A DNA stretch of 43,932 nucleotides. It comes from Halobacterium sp. KA-4 (GTDB lineage: Archaea > Halobacteriota > Halobacteria > Halobacteriales > Halobacteriaceae). Where the stretch lies: the NCBI RefSeq assembly GCF_021028995.1, contig NZ_JAJJZG010000022.1, positions 1-43,932 of the forward strand, read 5' to 3'. Below the pieces are notes generated by a model, which saw only the letters and a program-made list of their open reading frames with translations, did no database searches and had not been told where the DNA came from. The position numbers and the translations under genes were made by a program. Positions 25,142-31,388 of this stretch are shown piece after piece (within the stretch, counting starts at the first letter, position 1; each line of letters starts with the position of its first letter).

Positions 25142-25164
25142 TGCGAAGAATAGTACTGAAGTGC

Positions 25165-25257
25165 ATGTCCAGAGACGACGAGAAGCCAGATGATGAAAGG
25201 GAGAAGAATGAGTGGCTTGACCGTTTCATCAATGTTCTCGCCACTTATCTTCCTTAA
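25165..25257 (+). CDS. Possible 30-aa acidic microprotein
   Basis: MSRDDEKPDDEREKNEWLDR then FINVLATYLP, 30 residues: a highly charged half and a short amphipathic/hydrophobic end. A good TATA box at the leaderless distance and ATG start are the only support. It is followed 22 nt later by the next small gene. No family known. Confidence 0.4.
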   Translation: MSRDDEKPDDEREKNEWLDRFINVLATYLP

Positions 25258-25279
25258 TCGCTATTGGATCCATTCAACG

Positions 25280-25510
25280 ATGGATACAGAGAAACTACTG
25301 AACGGTAACGGTGTGGACAAAATCTATTATCCGGATGACCGTACGTTGCCTATGGCCATCTTTGAGTTTCTCCTCTTTTGGGGACCCATCGGATTTGCAC
25401 TAATGGTTGCCGCGTCCTACCTCGGAACAAAACTCGCGCTCCGCTCGTACTTCGAGGGTGAAGACCCTCCAGCAAGCCCGGTCGCTATCGAAGATGAGTC
25501 TACCGACTAA
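25280..25510 (+). CDS. Small membrane protein (array gene 1)
   Basis: 76 residues from ATG 25280 (MDTEKLLNGNGVDKIYYPDD). One long hydrophobic segment, AIFEFLLFWGPIGFALMVAA, then SYLGTKLAL and an acidic tail (EGEDPPASPVAIEDESTD). The frame is open upstream to 25190 but that part overlaps the 30-aa ORF. First of four tiny membrane-protein genes each followed by the dispersed repeat; R1 starts 14 nt after the stop. Function unknown. Confidence 0.6.
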   Translation: MDTEKLLNGNGVDKIYYPDDRTLPMAIFEFLLFWGPIGFALMVAASYLGTKLALRSYFEGEDPPASPVAIEDESTD

Positions 25511-25523
25511 TAGGTTCACACCT

Positions 25524-25594
25524 ACTGAGCGGCTGTTTCACTCCAAATAGGCTGGTAAGAATTCGCCTCGATGTATTGCGTAGCTTCGCTAAGT
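25524..25594 (+). repeat. Dispersed repeat copy R1 (71 nt)
   Basis: Begins ACTGAGCGGCTGTTTCACTC, contains GGCTGGTAAGAATTCGCCTC and ends CTTCGCTAAGT followed by GCAGG. The ends ACTGAGCG and CGCTAAGT pair at 7 of 8 bases. It follows array gene 1. Confidence 0.85.
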
Positions 25595-25664
25595 GCAGGA
25601 ACCTATTTATCAGAACCAAATCCTCCTTCCAAGCCCTATTGAGGTTCCAGAGCGAAAATCCAAC

Positions 25665-25886
25665 ATGACGAATCGACTTAATGAGTATCTGAAGGAACGA
25701 CCATACCTTGGCGGCCTCGTTGTCCTTGGGTATCTCCTTATTGGATTGTTCATATGGGCGATAATTTTCCAACCATCCCGTTCAATCACGGCGATTGTTA
25801 GTGACTCCGGTCTTTGGCTTGCCTTCTTCCTCATAGGGCCAGTCGTTTACGCAGCATATGTTGCCACTTCAAAACAAATCCAATAA
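25665..25886 (+). CDS. Small membrane protein (array gene 2)
   Basis: 73 residues from ATG 25665 (MTNRLNEYLKERPYLGG). Two helices: LVVLGYLLIGLFIWAIIF and LWLAFFLIGPVVYAAYVA, joined by a short loop (QPSRSITAIVSDSG), ending TSKQIQ. The frame is open upstream but without a better start. It lies between repeats R1 and R2 with its own short leader. No family recognised; unrelated in sequence to its neighbours except for size and topology. Confidence 0.65.
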   Translation: MTNRLNEYLKERPYLGGLVVLGYLLIGLFIWAIIFQPSRSITAIVSDSGLWLAFFLIGPVVYAAYVATSKQIQ

Positions 25887-25917
25887 GTAGGTCAGTGGCA
25901 GATAGCCACGCACACCG

Positions 25918-25988
25918 ACTAAGCGGCTGTTTCACTCCAAATCCACTGGTAAGAACCCTCCTCGATGTGGTGCGTATCTTCGCTCAGT
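25918..25988 (+). repeat. Dispersed repeat copy R2 (71 nt)
   Basis: Begins ACTAAGCGGCTGTTTCACTC, contains CACTGGTAAGAACCCTCCTC and GATGTGGTGCGT, ends CTTCGCTCAGT. The ends ACTAAGCG and CGCTCAGT pair at 7 of 8. It starts 32 nt after the stop of array gene 2. Confidence 0.85.
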
Positions 25989-26051
25989 TCAGGCGTCCCA
26001 CCCACCGAAGCCTTGACGGATACTCGTCGGTAATCCTCTGATAGATTCGGC

Positions 26052-26258
26052 GTGGATTATTTTGATAATCAAGTGGTTCGAGCGCTCGCCTTCTTTCTCG
26101 CCTGTGTCGTAGTTGGGCTACCGATGTGGGTGTTCATTCTCTACCCAACAGAGGAAGCAATAACCTACCTGAGTGACCCGATAACGTGGGCTATCCTCAT
26201 CGGTACGTGGCTTTTGCTGACTGTCTCGTTCCTGATTGCGCAACGCAGAGCAGGCTAA
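26052..26258 (+). CDS. Small membrane protein (array gene 3, GTG start)
   Basis: 68 residues from GTG 26052 (MDYFDNQVVRAL). Two helices: ALAFFLACVVVGLPMWVFIL and TWAILIGTWLLLTVSFLIA, joined by YPTEEAITYLSDPI, ending QRRAG. The loop EAITYLSD is reminiscent of ITAIVSDSG in array gene 2, and both have the helix-loop-helix layout, so the two may be distant paralogues. Sits between R2 and R3. Confidence 0.65.
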   Translation: MDYFDNQVVRALAFFLACVVVGLPMWVFILYPTEEAITYLSDPITWAILIGTWLLLTVSFLIAQRRAG

Positions 26259-26281
26259 GTCACCCGTAACTTTGCACACTC

Positions 26282-26352
26282 ACTTACCGGCTGTTTCACA
26301 CCGACACAGGTGGGGAGAACCCGTCTCGATGTGGTGAGTCCCTTCGGTACGT
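26282..26352 (+). repeat. Dispersed repeat copy R3 (71 nt)
   Basis: Begins ACTTACCGGCTGTTTCACAC, contains GGTGGGGAGAACCCGTCTCG and ATGTGGTGAG, ends CTTCGGTACGT then ACAGG. The ends ACTTACCG and CGGTACGT pair at 7 of 8 although the bases differ from R1, R2 and R5: TACCG/CGGTA instead of GAGCG/CGCTC. It starts 24 nt after the stop of array gene 3. Confidence 0.85.
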
Positions 26353-26398
26353 ACAGGCAGGGTAATTAGTGTAGACGAGAACTTATTTTCGTGAAACA

Positions 26399-26410
26399 AG
26401 GTTATAACAT
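26399..26410 (+). promoter_or_regulatory. TATA-like box for array gene 4
   Basis: AAGGTTATAACA ends 24 nt before the ATG at 26434, the leaderless distance. It shows that gene 4 has its own promoter between repeat R3 and the start codon. Confidence 0.45.
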
Positions 26411-26433
26411 TACAGGTCTAATTCAGATATGAC

Positions 26434-26673
26434 ATGGAGGTTACAGAGTTCCGATGGGGACGGATATTGGCGTTTTTCCTCGGAGCTCTCAGTGCCATCC
26501 TCTATATTTGGGTGAACCCATTTGAGTTTCTTCCTGCTCCAGTCGCTGCCGCTCTCGCTTCAATACCAGTGATCATGACATTCTATGGGGTTACTGAACG
26601 GTCATGGAAAGCATGTATCCTGGCTGGGGCAAGTGGTGGTATCGGGCTGGGAATTGGAAGATATATCGGATAA
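26434..26673 (+). CDS. Small membrane protein (array gene 4)
   Basis: 79 residues. Hydrophobic segments: GRILAFFLGALSAILYIWV, PAPVAAALASIPVIMTFYGV and a Gly-rich end ILAGASGGIGLGIGRYIG, so two or three helices. ATG 26434 is preceded by a TATA-like box at the leaderless distance. It lies between repeats R3 and R4. No family recognised. Confidence 0.65.
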   Translation: MEVTEFRWGRILAFFLGALSAILYIWVNPFEFLPAPVAAALASIPVIMTFYGVTERSWKACILAGASGGIGLGIGRYIG

Positions 26674-26711
26674 GAGAAACACGCTATTGGGCGTGATGGG
26701 GTTGCTGTCCT

Positions 26712-26782
26712 ATCAATTGGCTGTTCCACTCCAAATTCAACTGGTGAGAACCCGCTAGATCTGGTTCGTCGTTCAGTTACGT
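26712..26782 (+). repeat. Dispersed repeat copy R4 (71 nt, most diverged)
   Basis: Contains TTGGCTGTTCCACTCCAAAT, CAACTGGTGAGAACCCGC and ends CAGTTACGTACAGG. Same spacing as R1-R3, but the terminal arms no longer pair. It starts 39 nt after the stop of array gene 4. Confidence 0.7.
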
Positions 26783-26817
26783 ACAGGTCAAAGATCTACC
26801 CCTGAGTAGGAGAGATC

Positions 26818-27039
26818 CTATACGAAGTGTTTGAGGAGGAAGTATGTGGTCGCAAAGATAATGCCGAATAAGAGGCCCTCGACGAGTCCTTCCATAATAG
26901 ACCTGCCCGAGAGAACGACTTCCAGTAGAAGACGCCCAGTAGCGAGGAATACGATGAGTAGCAGATACCAAATCAGTTGGTGTGATTCGAGCCACGTATC
27001 CGCCCGCGAAACCTGCTCCCGGACAGTTGCCAACTCCAT
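26818..27039 (-). CDS. Small membrane protein (convergent with the array)
   Basis: 73 residues. A charged N-terminal helix (MELATVREQVSRADTWLESH), then QLIWYLLLIVFLATGRLLLE and IMEGLVEGLLFGIIFATTYF, two membrane helices, ending LLKHFV. Opposite strand to the four array genes. A CTATATTTTGTAGG box about 25-35 nt upstream fits leaderless expression; the promoter overlaps an 18-bp sequence shared with 10435-10452. Function unknown. Confidence 0.65.
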   Translation of the reverse strand: MELATVREQVSRADTWLESHQLIWYLLLIVFLATGRLLLEVVLSGRSIMEGLVEGLLFGIIFATTYFLLKHFV

Positions 27040-27044
27040 CTTCC

Positions 27045-27062
27045 AAATACAGTCTATCCTAC
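27045..27062. repeat. 18-bp repeat shared with 10435-10452
   Basis: AAATACAGTCTATCCTAC occurs here, just upstream of the minus-strand membrane gene, and at 10435-10452 beside the IS5-type target site. Meaning unknown; a shared promoter element or old duplication. Confidence 0.45.
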
Positions 27063-27234
27063 AAAATATAGTTTATGACTCTTTAATCGCCCATCCCGAT
27101 ACGTGTACTATAACCTACCGAGGGCTGTTGCGTCACAGATCGTGTCTAATCAATCGGTTCAGCAGAGTTGTATCATCTGCGTTCACCGGTGATAGGGGCA
27201 CTCTCAAGACAACGGGCTGTCAACATGCCAAGTA

Positions 27235-27996
27235 ATGGCCGAACGTCTGGCGATTAATACGACCGGCCTCACAAAGGAATACGGCGATACAACAGCTGTT
27301 TCAGATCTGAATCTCGCTATTCCCAAGGGGCACGTATACGGTTTCCTCGGGCCGAACGGCGCGGGAAAAACCACTACGATTCGAATGTTAACCGCGCTTA
27401 CCGACCCAACCAGCGGCACCGGCTATGTTGCCGGCCAACCCATTACAAACCGGCAGGCCATCATCCCCCACATCGGGTATCTCCCCGAATCACCACCGAT
27501 CTACGACGAACTCACCGCCCGCGAACAGCTTGAATACCACGGCGGCCTCCGTGATATGGACTCCTCCGAAATTGACGATCGGATTGAGGAATTGCTAGAC
27601 CGGTTCGACTTGACGGCTGATGCGGACGATCGGATTTCGACGTATTCGAAGGGGATGAAACAGAAGACTGGGTTGATTCAGGCGCTCATGCACGAGCCCG
27701 ATGTCGTCATTCTGGATGAACCGACCAGTGGCTTAGATCCGCGGGCCGCGCGCACTGTCCGGGACACGATTACCGAGTTGGCTGCTGGTGATCGAACGGT
27801 TTTCCTCTCAACCCACATCCTTCCGGTCGTGGAGGAATTGGCAACAGAGGTCGGAATCCTCTACGACGGCGAGTTAGTGGCAGATGGATCACCGGGGGAA
27901 CTCAAAGACCGGATGGAAGTGGGCGGTGAACGAACGCTGGAGGAGGTCTTTCTGGACGTCACAACCGATGCTGCATATGATGGTGTCGAATCTTAA
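27235..27996 (+). CDS. ABC exporter ATPase (orphan)
   Basis: 253 residues: Walker A FLGPNGAGKTTTIRML, Q-loop region GYLPESPPIYDELTAREQLE, signature STYSKGMKQKTGLIQAL, Walker B VVILDEPTSGLDPRAA, H-loop STHILPV, and a tail ending LEEVFLDVTT. All catalytic parts are present. No permease follows it; the nearest unpaired permease is at 22684-24321 on the same strand. In related genomes ATPase and permease genes of this type are normally adjacent, so I infer a rearrangement placed the DUF2178/XRE pair and the small-gene array between them. Substrate unknown. Confidence 0.88.
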   Translation: MAERLAINTTGLTKEYGDTTAVSDLNLAIPKGHVYGFLGPNGAGKTTTIRMLTALTDPTSGTGYVAGQPITNRQAIIPHIGYLPESPPIYDELTAREQLEYHGGLRDMDSSEIDDRIEELLDRFDLTADADDRISTYSKGMKQKTGLIQALMHEPDVVILDEPTSGLDPRAARTVRDTITELAAGDRTVFLSTHILPVVEELATEVGILYDGELVADGSPGELKDRMEVGGERTLEEVFLDVTTDAAYDGVES

Positions 27997-28363
27997 TGGG
28001 CTGCCACCCAGACGGAGCTCGGCTCCGCACTCATTCTCGGTTGCTTACGGTTGTTGTCCTGTCTTCCCGACGTGGACAAACCCACTCCCGGAATGGCCAC
28101 CGCCTGTTTTCAAACCAAGAGAACCTATAGTAGAATCTGGAAGTCTTTGTAGTGGCACCTATCGTAGATAGGCGAGCTTAGTCGGTTCTTGAGGATATGG
28201 TGAGAGATGTGAGTAGACACTTCTGGAGATTACTATAGATCGCTGGCCGGGCGTGGCGCACCGATTGTGACCGAAAACGGTGGTTATCTGTCCGGAGAGT
28301 GGGATTCTCAGCCGCAGCACATCGTGACCGACATTTTTGATCTTGTCCAGTAAGGCACTCAGT
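27997..28363. other. Intergenic stretch, no gene seen
   Basis: 367 nt with no credible coding frame: short frames on both strands lack any recognisable composition. The position just after the orphan ATPase is where a permease would be expected; a short frame (TELGSALILGCLRLLS, about 28013-28060) could be the last trace of one, but this is weak. ACATTTTTGA at about 28331 is a likely promoter box for the next gene. Confidence 0.3.
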
Positions 28364-28570
28364 ATGGACGTTTCTGACGTAGTCGTTACCCACCTCCCCA
28401 CAGCAGTAGTTGCATCGCTGTTACTCGCAGCGTTCGACGTCTACACTGGGGAGATTACGTCACCGTCCCAACTCGGTATCGACGTGTTGGTTCATAGTCT
28501 GGCCTTCTTCGTCGGCTTCGTCGTCATTGAGGCAGTCTGGAAGCAGGTCTTTAGTAAAGAAGGGTTGTGA
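28364..28570 (+). CDS. Small two-helix membrane protein
   Basis: 68 residues from ATG 28364 (MDVSDVVVTHLP); an upstream in-frame ATG at 28337 is too close to the presumed promoter. Helices: TAVVASLLLAAFDVYTG and VLVHSLAFFVGFVVIEAVW, ending KQVFSKEGL. The stop is 9 nt before the next gene, so the two form an operon. No family recognised. Confidence 0.65.
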   Translation: MDVSDVVVTHLPTAVVASLLLAAFDVYTGEITSPSQLGIDVLVHSLAFFVGFVVIEAVWKQVFSKEGL

Positions 28571-28579
28571 GGTTCCAGT

Positions 28580-28957
28580 ATGGAGGAGACGGCCCCGGTG
28601 GACGTGGCGGTGTCGTTTCTTGAACGGTTCAGTAATGGGGAGTTCGAATCGGCAGACAAGCTCATTCACTCCGAGGGGCCACTAGATGGAGCCGCTGATT
28701 TCGCTTTGCTCTCATCGTTGCTGTTCACTGATTTCCTCGCCACGTTCATTCTGGGAGCAATCCCGACGGAAGTCACGGAGACGACAGTCATCGAGGAGGG
28801 GCCGACGACGGCGAGCATCGACACGACCCTCGATGTCGCGGGAGTATGGTCGATTGACGCACGAATCGAACTACGACCGCGGGACTTCGACGAACAGCAT
28901 CTCGGTGATGGGCGACGCGCTGGCTGGGCGGTTTGGACCGTCGATTTCGAGGTATGA
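28580..28957 (+). CDS. NTF2-like small protein (tentative)
   Basis: 125 residues. The N-terminal helix VDVAVSFLERFSNGEFESAD followed by KLIHSEGPLDGAADFALLSS, then beta-rich segments with alternating charges (ETTVIEEGPTTASIDTTLDV, SIDARIELRPRD, WAVWTVDFEV), is the alpha-plus-beta order of NTF2/SnoaL-like folds, usually a small-ligand pocket. No catalytic residue can be named. It follows the small membrane gene by 9 nt and is probably co-transcribed with it. Assignment by fold pattern only. Confidence 0.6.
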   Translation: MEETAPVDVAVSFLERFSNGEFESADKLIHSEGPLDGAADFALLSSLLFTDFLATFILGAIPTEVTETTVIEEGPTTASIDTTLDVAGVWSIDARIELRPRDFDEQHLGDGRRAGWAVWTVDFEV

Positions 28958-28973
28958 TACGACGGCGGTGTGC

Positions 28974-29147
28974 TCAGTCGGTGTGCGTTCCGCGTGCGGT
29001 TTTGAGGCCGTAGACGACGGCACTTCCGCCGAGTATCACTAGGAGGACCTGCTGCCAGAGCTCGCTGACCGAGACGGCGACAACCAGGCAGACCACGCCG
29101 AACAGGATGTCCCAGCCTGCACTGGCTAGCGGTGACTTCCCGGGCAT
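28974..29147 (-). CDS. Small membrane protein (57 aa)
   Basis: 57 residues from ATG 29147 (MPGKSPLASAGW). Two helices: DILFGVVCLVVAVSVSELW and QVLLVILGGSAVVYGL, then KTARGTHTD. The frame is open upstream to 29213, but the shorter start gives the usual positively charged N-terminus. It converges with the NTF2-like gene, 16 nt apart end to end. No family recognised. Confidence 0.6.
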   Translation of the reverse strand: MPGKSPLASAGWDILFGVVCLVVAVSVSELWQQVLLVILGGSAVVYGLKTARGTHTD

Positions 29148-29273
29148 ACAACACACTTCGTGGTCCTCTCTCAAAAATTGGTACCCTGATGGGTGGGCAA
29201 TTCCGGATGACAACCGTCGTGCCGGGTAGTTGCTCTGTGACCGGGTGAGGCGTTCAACTGATGCGACGACTGG

Positions 29274-29498
29274 TTAGCTGAATGTGTCGGCGAGCATCGC
29301 TCGCAGGTCGTAGATGTTGGCGATGATCGCACAGGCGACCATCAGGACGACCGCAGCGAAGAAGATGATAAGCCCGAAGGTGCTGTCGAACAGTTGCTCG
29401 GGGACGAGGAACGCAATCGCTATCACGCCCATACAGGCGATTGCAACACCCACGACGATGGCAGCACCATACCGCTGCCAGGCTGCGTACGCCGCCAT
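29274..29498 (-). CDS. Small two-helix membrane protein
   Basis: 74 residues. Helix 1 GAAIVVGVAIACMGVIAIAF, helix 2 GLIIFFAAVVLMVACAIIAN, with an acidic C-terminus IYDLRAMLADTFS. Same strand as the 57-aa membrane gene 126 nt downstream; whether they share a transcript is unclear. No family recognised. Confidence 0.65.
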   Translation of the reverse strand: MAAYAAWQRYGAAIVVGVAIACMGVIAIAFLVPEQLFDSTFGLIIFFAAVVLMVACAIIANIYDLRAMLADTFS

Positions 29499-29812
29499 AC
29501 GTCACTGTACCCGTCCTCGGCCAAAATACTGTGCCTCCTGGCCAAACTCACTTCCGCCGCACGCTGGCATTACAGGGTCTCGGACGTTACCTCAACAACG
29601 ACATCGGCCTTATTGATTGAACGGAGGTGAGCGGGAATGGACGAATTCCCCTTGTTCATCTGCCACCTGAGGGTGCGTACGTAGTCGGTATGGGTTGCGC
29701 GTATTCGCCGGTTATTTCGTCTACGAGCCGCTGGAACAGTCGAAACCATTAGGGCAACGCAATCAAACGTTAAGACGGACGGAAGAGTCACACGCTCCGT
29801 CCACCCCGTTCC
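29499..29812. other. Intergenic stretch with a possible gene remnant
   Basis: 314 nt. On the minus strand a frame ending at 29570 reads YVRTLRWQMNKGNSSIPAHL then RSINKADVVVEVTSETL, which looks protein-like (basic, then beta-like), but no start codon or relatives are evident. The rest holds the upstream region of the 29813 zinc protein. Confidence 0.35.
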
Positions 29813-29965
29813 ATGACCACAGACACATCGCTACTTGGGTGCTGTCCGAACTGTGGCGACCGCATTACCCAAGCGTGGTCACTCGTTGAATACGAGACGA
29901 GCGACGGAGAGGACGGACTCTGGGCAGAATGTCCCGGCTGTGAGGATGTCGTCGAGCCCAAGTGA
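29813..29965 (+). CDS. Zinc-ribbon microprotein (50 aa)
   Basis: MTTDTSLLGCCPNCGDRITQ ... EDGLWAECPGCEDVVEPK: two CPxC knuckles (CPNC and CPGC) about 27 residues apart form a compact zinc ribbon, a standard haloarchaeal microprotein layout. ATG 29813, stop 29963-29965. Its 3' end lies immediately beyond the right end of the tnpB element on the other strand, so the guide part of the tnpB RNA would be antisense to this gene's last codons. Function unknown. Confidence 0.65.
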   Translation: MTTDTSLLGCCPNCGDRITQAWSLVEYETSDGEDGLWAECPGCEDVVEPK

Positions 29966-29969
29966 ACTA

Positions 29970-30019
29970 CCCCACCCTACTCGCGGACGGCTGACGCCGT
30001 TCGCTCGTTGAGGGTGGGG
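29970..30019 (-). ncRNA. tnpB right-end hairpin, predicted omega-RNA 3' scaffold
   Basis: CCCCACCCT (29970-29978) and AGGGTGGGG (30011-30019) pair perfectly; inside, ACGGC-TGAC-GCCGT forms a second stem. The structure spans the last codons and stop of tnpB, where omega RNA of this nuclease family is made. The guide would be the flanking sequence read on the minus strand from about 29969 (TTCACTTGGGCTCGAC). Transcription is inferred, not seen. Confidence 0.55.
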
Positions 30020-31242
30020 CTTCCTGTTTCGATGACGCGCTTTCCAGACACTGACTCAACGCGAGTCGTGTCCGTAGGGAGCGCAGTCTCCACAGGCGTC
30101 GATTCGGGCCATCCCAGCCCTGGGTGAGAAAAGCCGCGCTGCAAGATGTTCATCGCCGCGTTCGCGTCCCTGTCTGTCTCAAACCCACACGACGGACAGG
30201 CGTGTTCTCGCACCCAGATCGGTTTATCTGTCTCCACACCACACGACGCGCATTCTTTGGTCGTCCCCGCCGCGTCCACCTGCACGACGTGCGTGCCGTA
30301 CAACTCGGCTTTGTATTCGAGCAGATTGATGAATTGGCGCCACGCCGCATCCTGCTTGTTCCGGGCGTTCTGGGACTGTTCGAGCATCTCTTTCACGTCC
30401 AAGTCTTCGACGAATACGGCGTCGTATTCGCGGACGAGCCAGGTGGTGAGTTTGTGCTGGTAGTCCAGTACCTTCCGCCGGATGTGGCGCTTGACGTTTG
30501 CAACCCTCTGGCGTTGTTGGTCGTAGTTGGTTGAGCCGTGGTCTTTCCGCGAGAGGGTGCGCTGTTCGCGGCGAAGCCGCTCGTACTCCTCAGAGAGGTC
30601 AAGCCAATCCACAGCCGTCCCATCTGAGGTGTGAATGTAGTTCTGGATACCGAGATCAATCCCGATGCTATTGGTCGTATCGAGGGAGTCAACGTCGGGT
30701 TTCTCGGGGAGGTCAGCAGCATCGGTTTCGAGGCCGAAAGAGACGAACCACTCACCGGTCGTCTCCTTCTTGACTGTGACTTCCTTGATGGTGGCTTCGT
30801 CGGGGAGCGGGCGGTGATACCGGATCGGGATATCGCCGATTTTTGAGAGCCAGAGTGTCGCACGTCGGCCACTCGTGTTTTTGAGTTCGAAGCCAGACTG
30901 CGAATACGTCAGACTCTGGTACTCAGTTGGTGATTTCCAGTTGAGTTTCCCGACCTTGTTTCCGTTCTCTTTTTGCGTGGCGAGGTTTGAGAGGTTCTGG
31001 TAGAAGCGCGTGACGGTTCGCTGAAGTGCTTTCGAGTGCACCTCTTTGAACACAGCGAAGTCGTCTTTCCAGTCGGTGAGGCGGTCGTGATGCTTGTACG
31101 CCGATCCAATATTGTCGGCGTCAACGTTCTCGTACTCGTAGCGAGTATAGTTGTACGCCTGGCGATGAACGTCGATATGATAGTCCAGTGTAGCCGCTAC
31201 CTGTTGTGTCGGATATGCACGGTAGCGGTGACTGTACTCCAA
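29977..31242 (-). CDS. tnpB: TnpB RNA-guided endonuclease (solitary IS200/IS605-type)
   Basis: 421 residues, complete. N-terminal OrfB_IS605 region, then a split RuvC domain with D196 (SIGIDLGIQNY), E279 (AVFVEDLDV) and the terminal TDRDANAAMNI (D357/D359), and a four-cysteine zinc finger between (C331, C334, C349, C352). All catalytic residues are present, so it should be active as a small RNA-guided DNA nuclease. There is no tnpA next to it, so the element depends on another transposase. The tail (GSPTLNERTASAVRE) overlaps the right-end hairpin. A remnant of a close relative is at 22439-22640. Confidence 0.93.
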   Translation of the reverse strand: MEYSHRYRAYPTQQVAATLDYHIDVHRQAYNYTRYEYENVDADNIGSAYKHHDRLTDWKDDFAVFKEVHSKALQRTVTRFYQNLSNLATQKENGNKVGKLNWKSPTEYQSLTYSQSGFELKNTSGRRATLWLSKIGDIPIRYHRPLPDEATIKEVTVKKETTGEWFVSFGLETDAADLPEKPDVDSLDTTNSIGIDLGIQNYIHTSDGTAVDWLDLSEEYERLRREQRTLSRKDHGSTNYDQQRQRVANVKRHIRRKVLDYQHKLTTWLVREYDAVFVEDLDVKEMLEQSQNARNKQDAAWRQFINLLEYKAELYGTHVVQVDAAGTTKECASCGVETDKPIWVREHACPSCGFETDRDANAAMNILQRGFSHPGLGWPESTPVETALPTDTTRVESVSGKRVIETGSPTLNERTASAVRE

Positions 31243-31303
31243 CGCTATCTTGTGAATCGGGGTGTGTCTCCTTAATGGTTTATACTGGCGTGCGGCGATT
31301 CAT

Positions 31304-31346
31304 CCCCTCCCTACTCGCTCGCGTTGCTCGCTCCTTGAGGAAGGGG
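31304..31346 (-). repeat. Second right-end-like hairpin upstream of tnpB
   Basis: CCCCTCCCT (31304-31312) pairs 8 of 9 with AGGAAGGGG (31338-31346). Length, loop text (CTACTCGC...) and flank resemble the hairpin at the end of tnpB, in the same orientation, yet it lies 60 nt upstream of the tnpB start. It may be the right end of a lost element into which this one inserted. Confidence 0.5.
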
Positions 31347-31388
31347 CATTCTCGCCTTATCTCTGGTAAAACCTGAAATACCTCGGAT

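Noticed and set aside
25524-26782. The dispersed repeats as classical integron attC sites
   Set aside because: The GTTRRRY core is absent and no tyrosine integrase of the IntI type is in the window; only the arrangement is similar.
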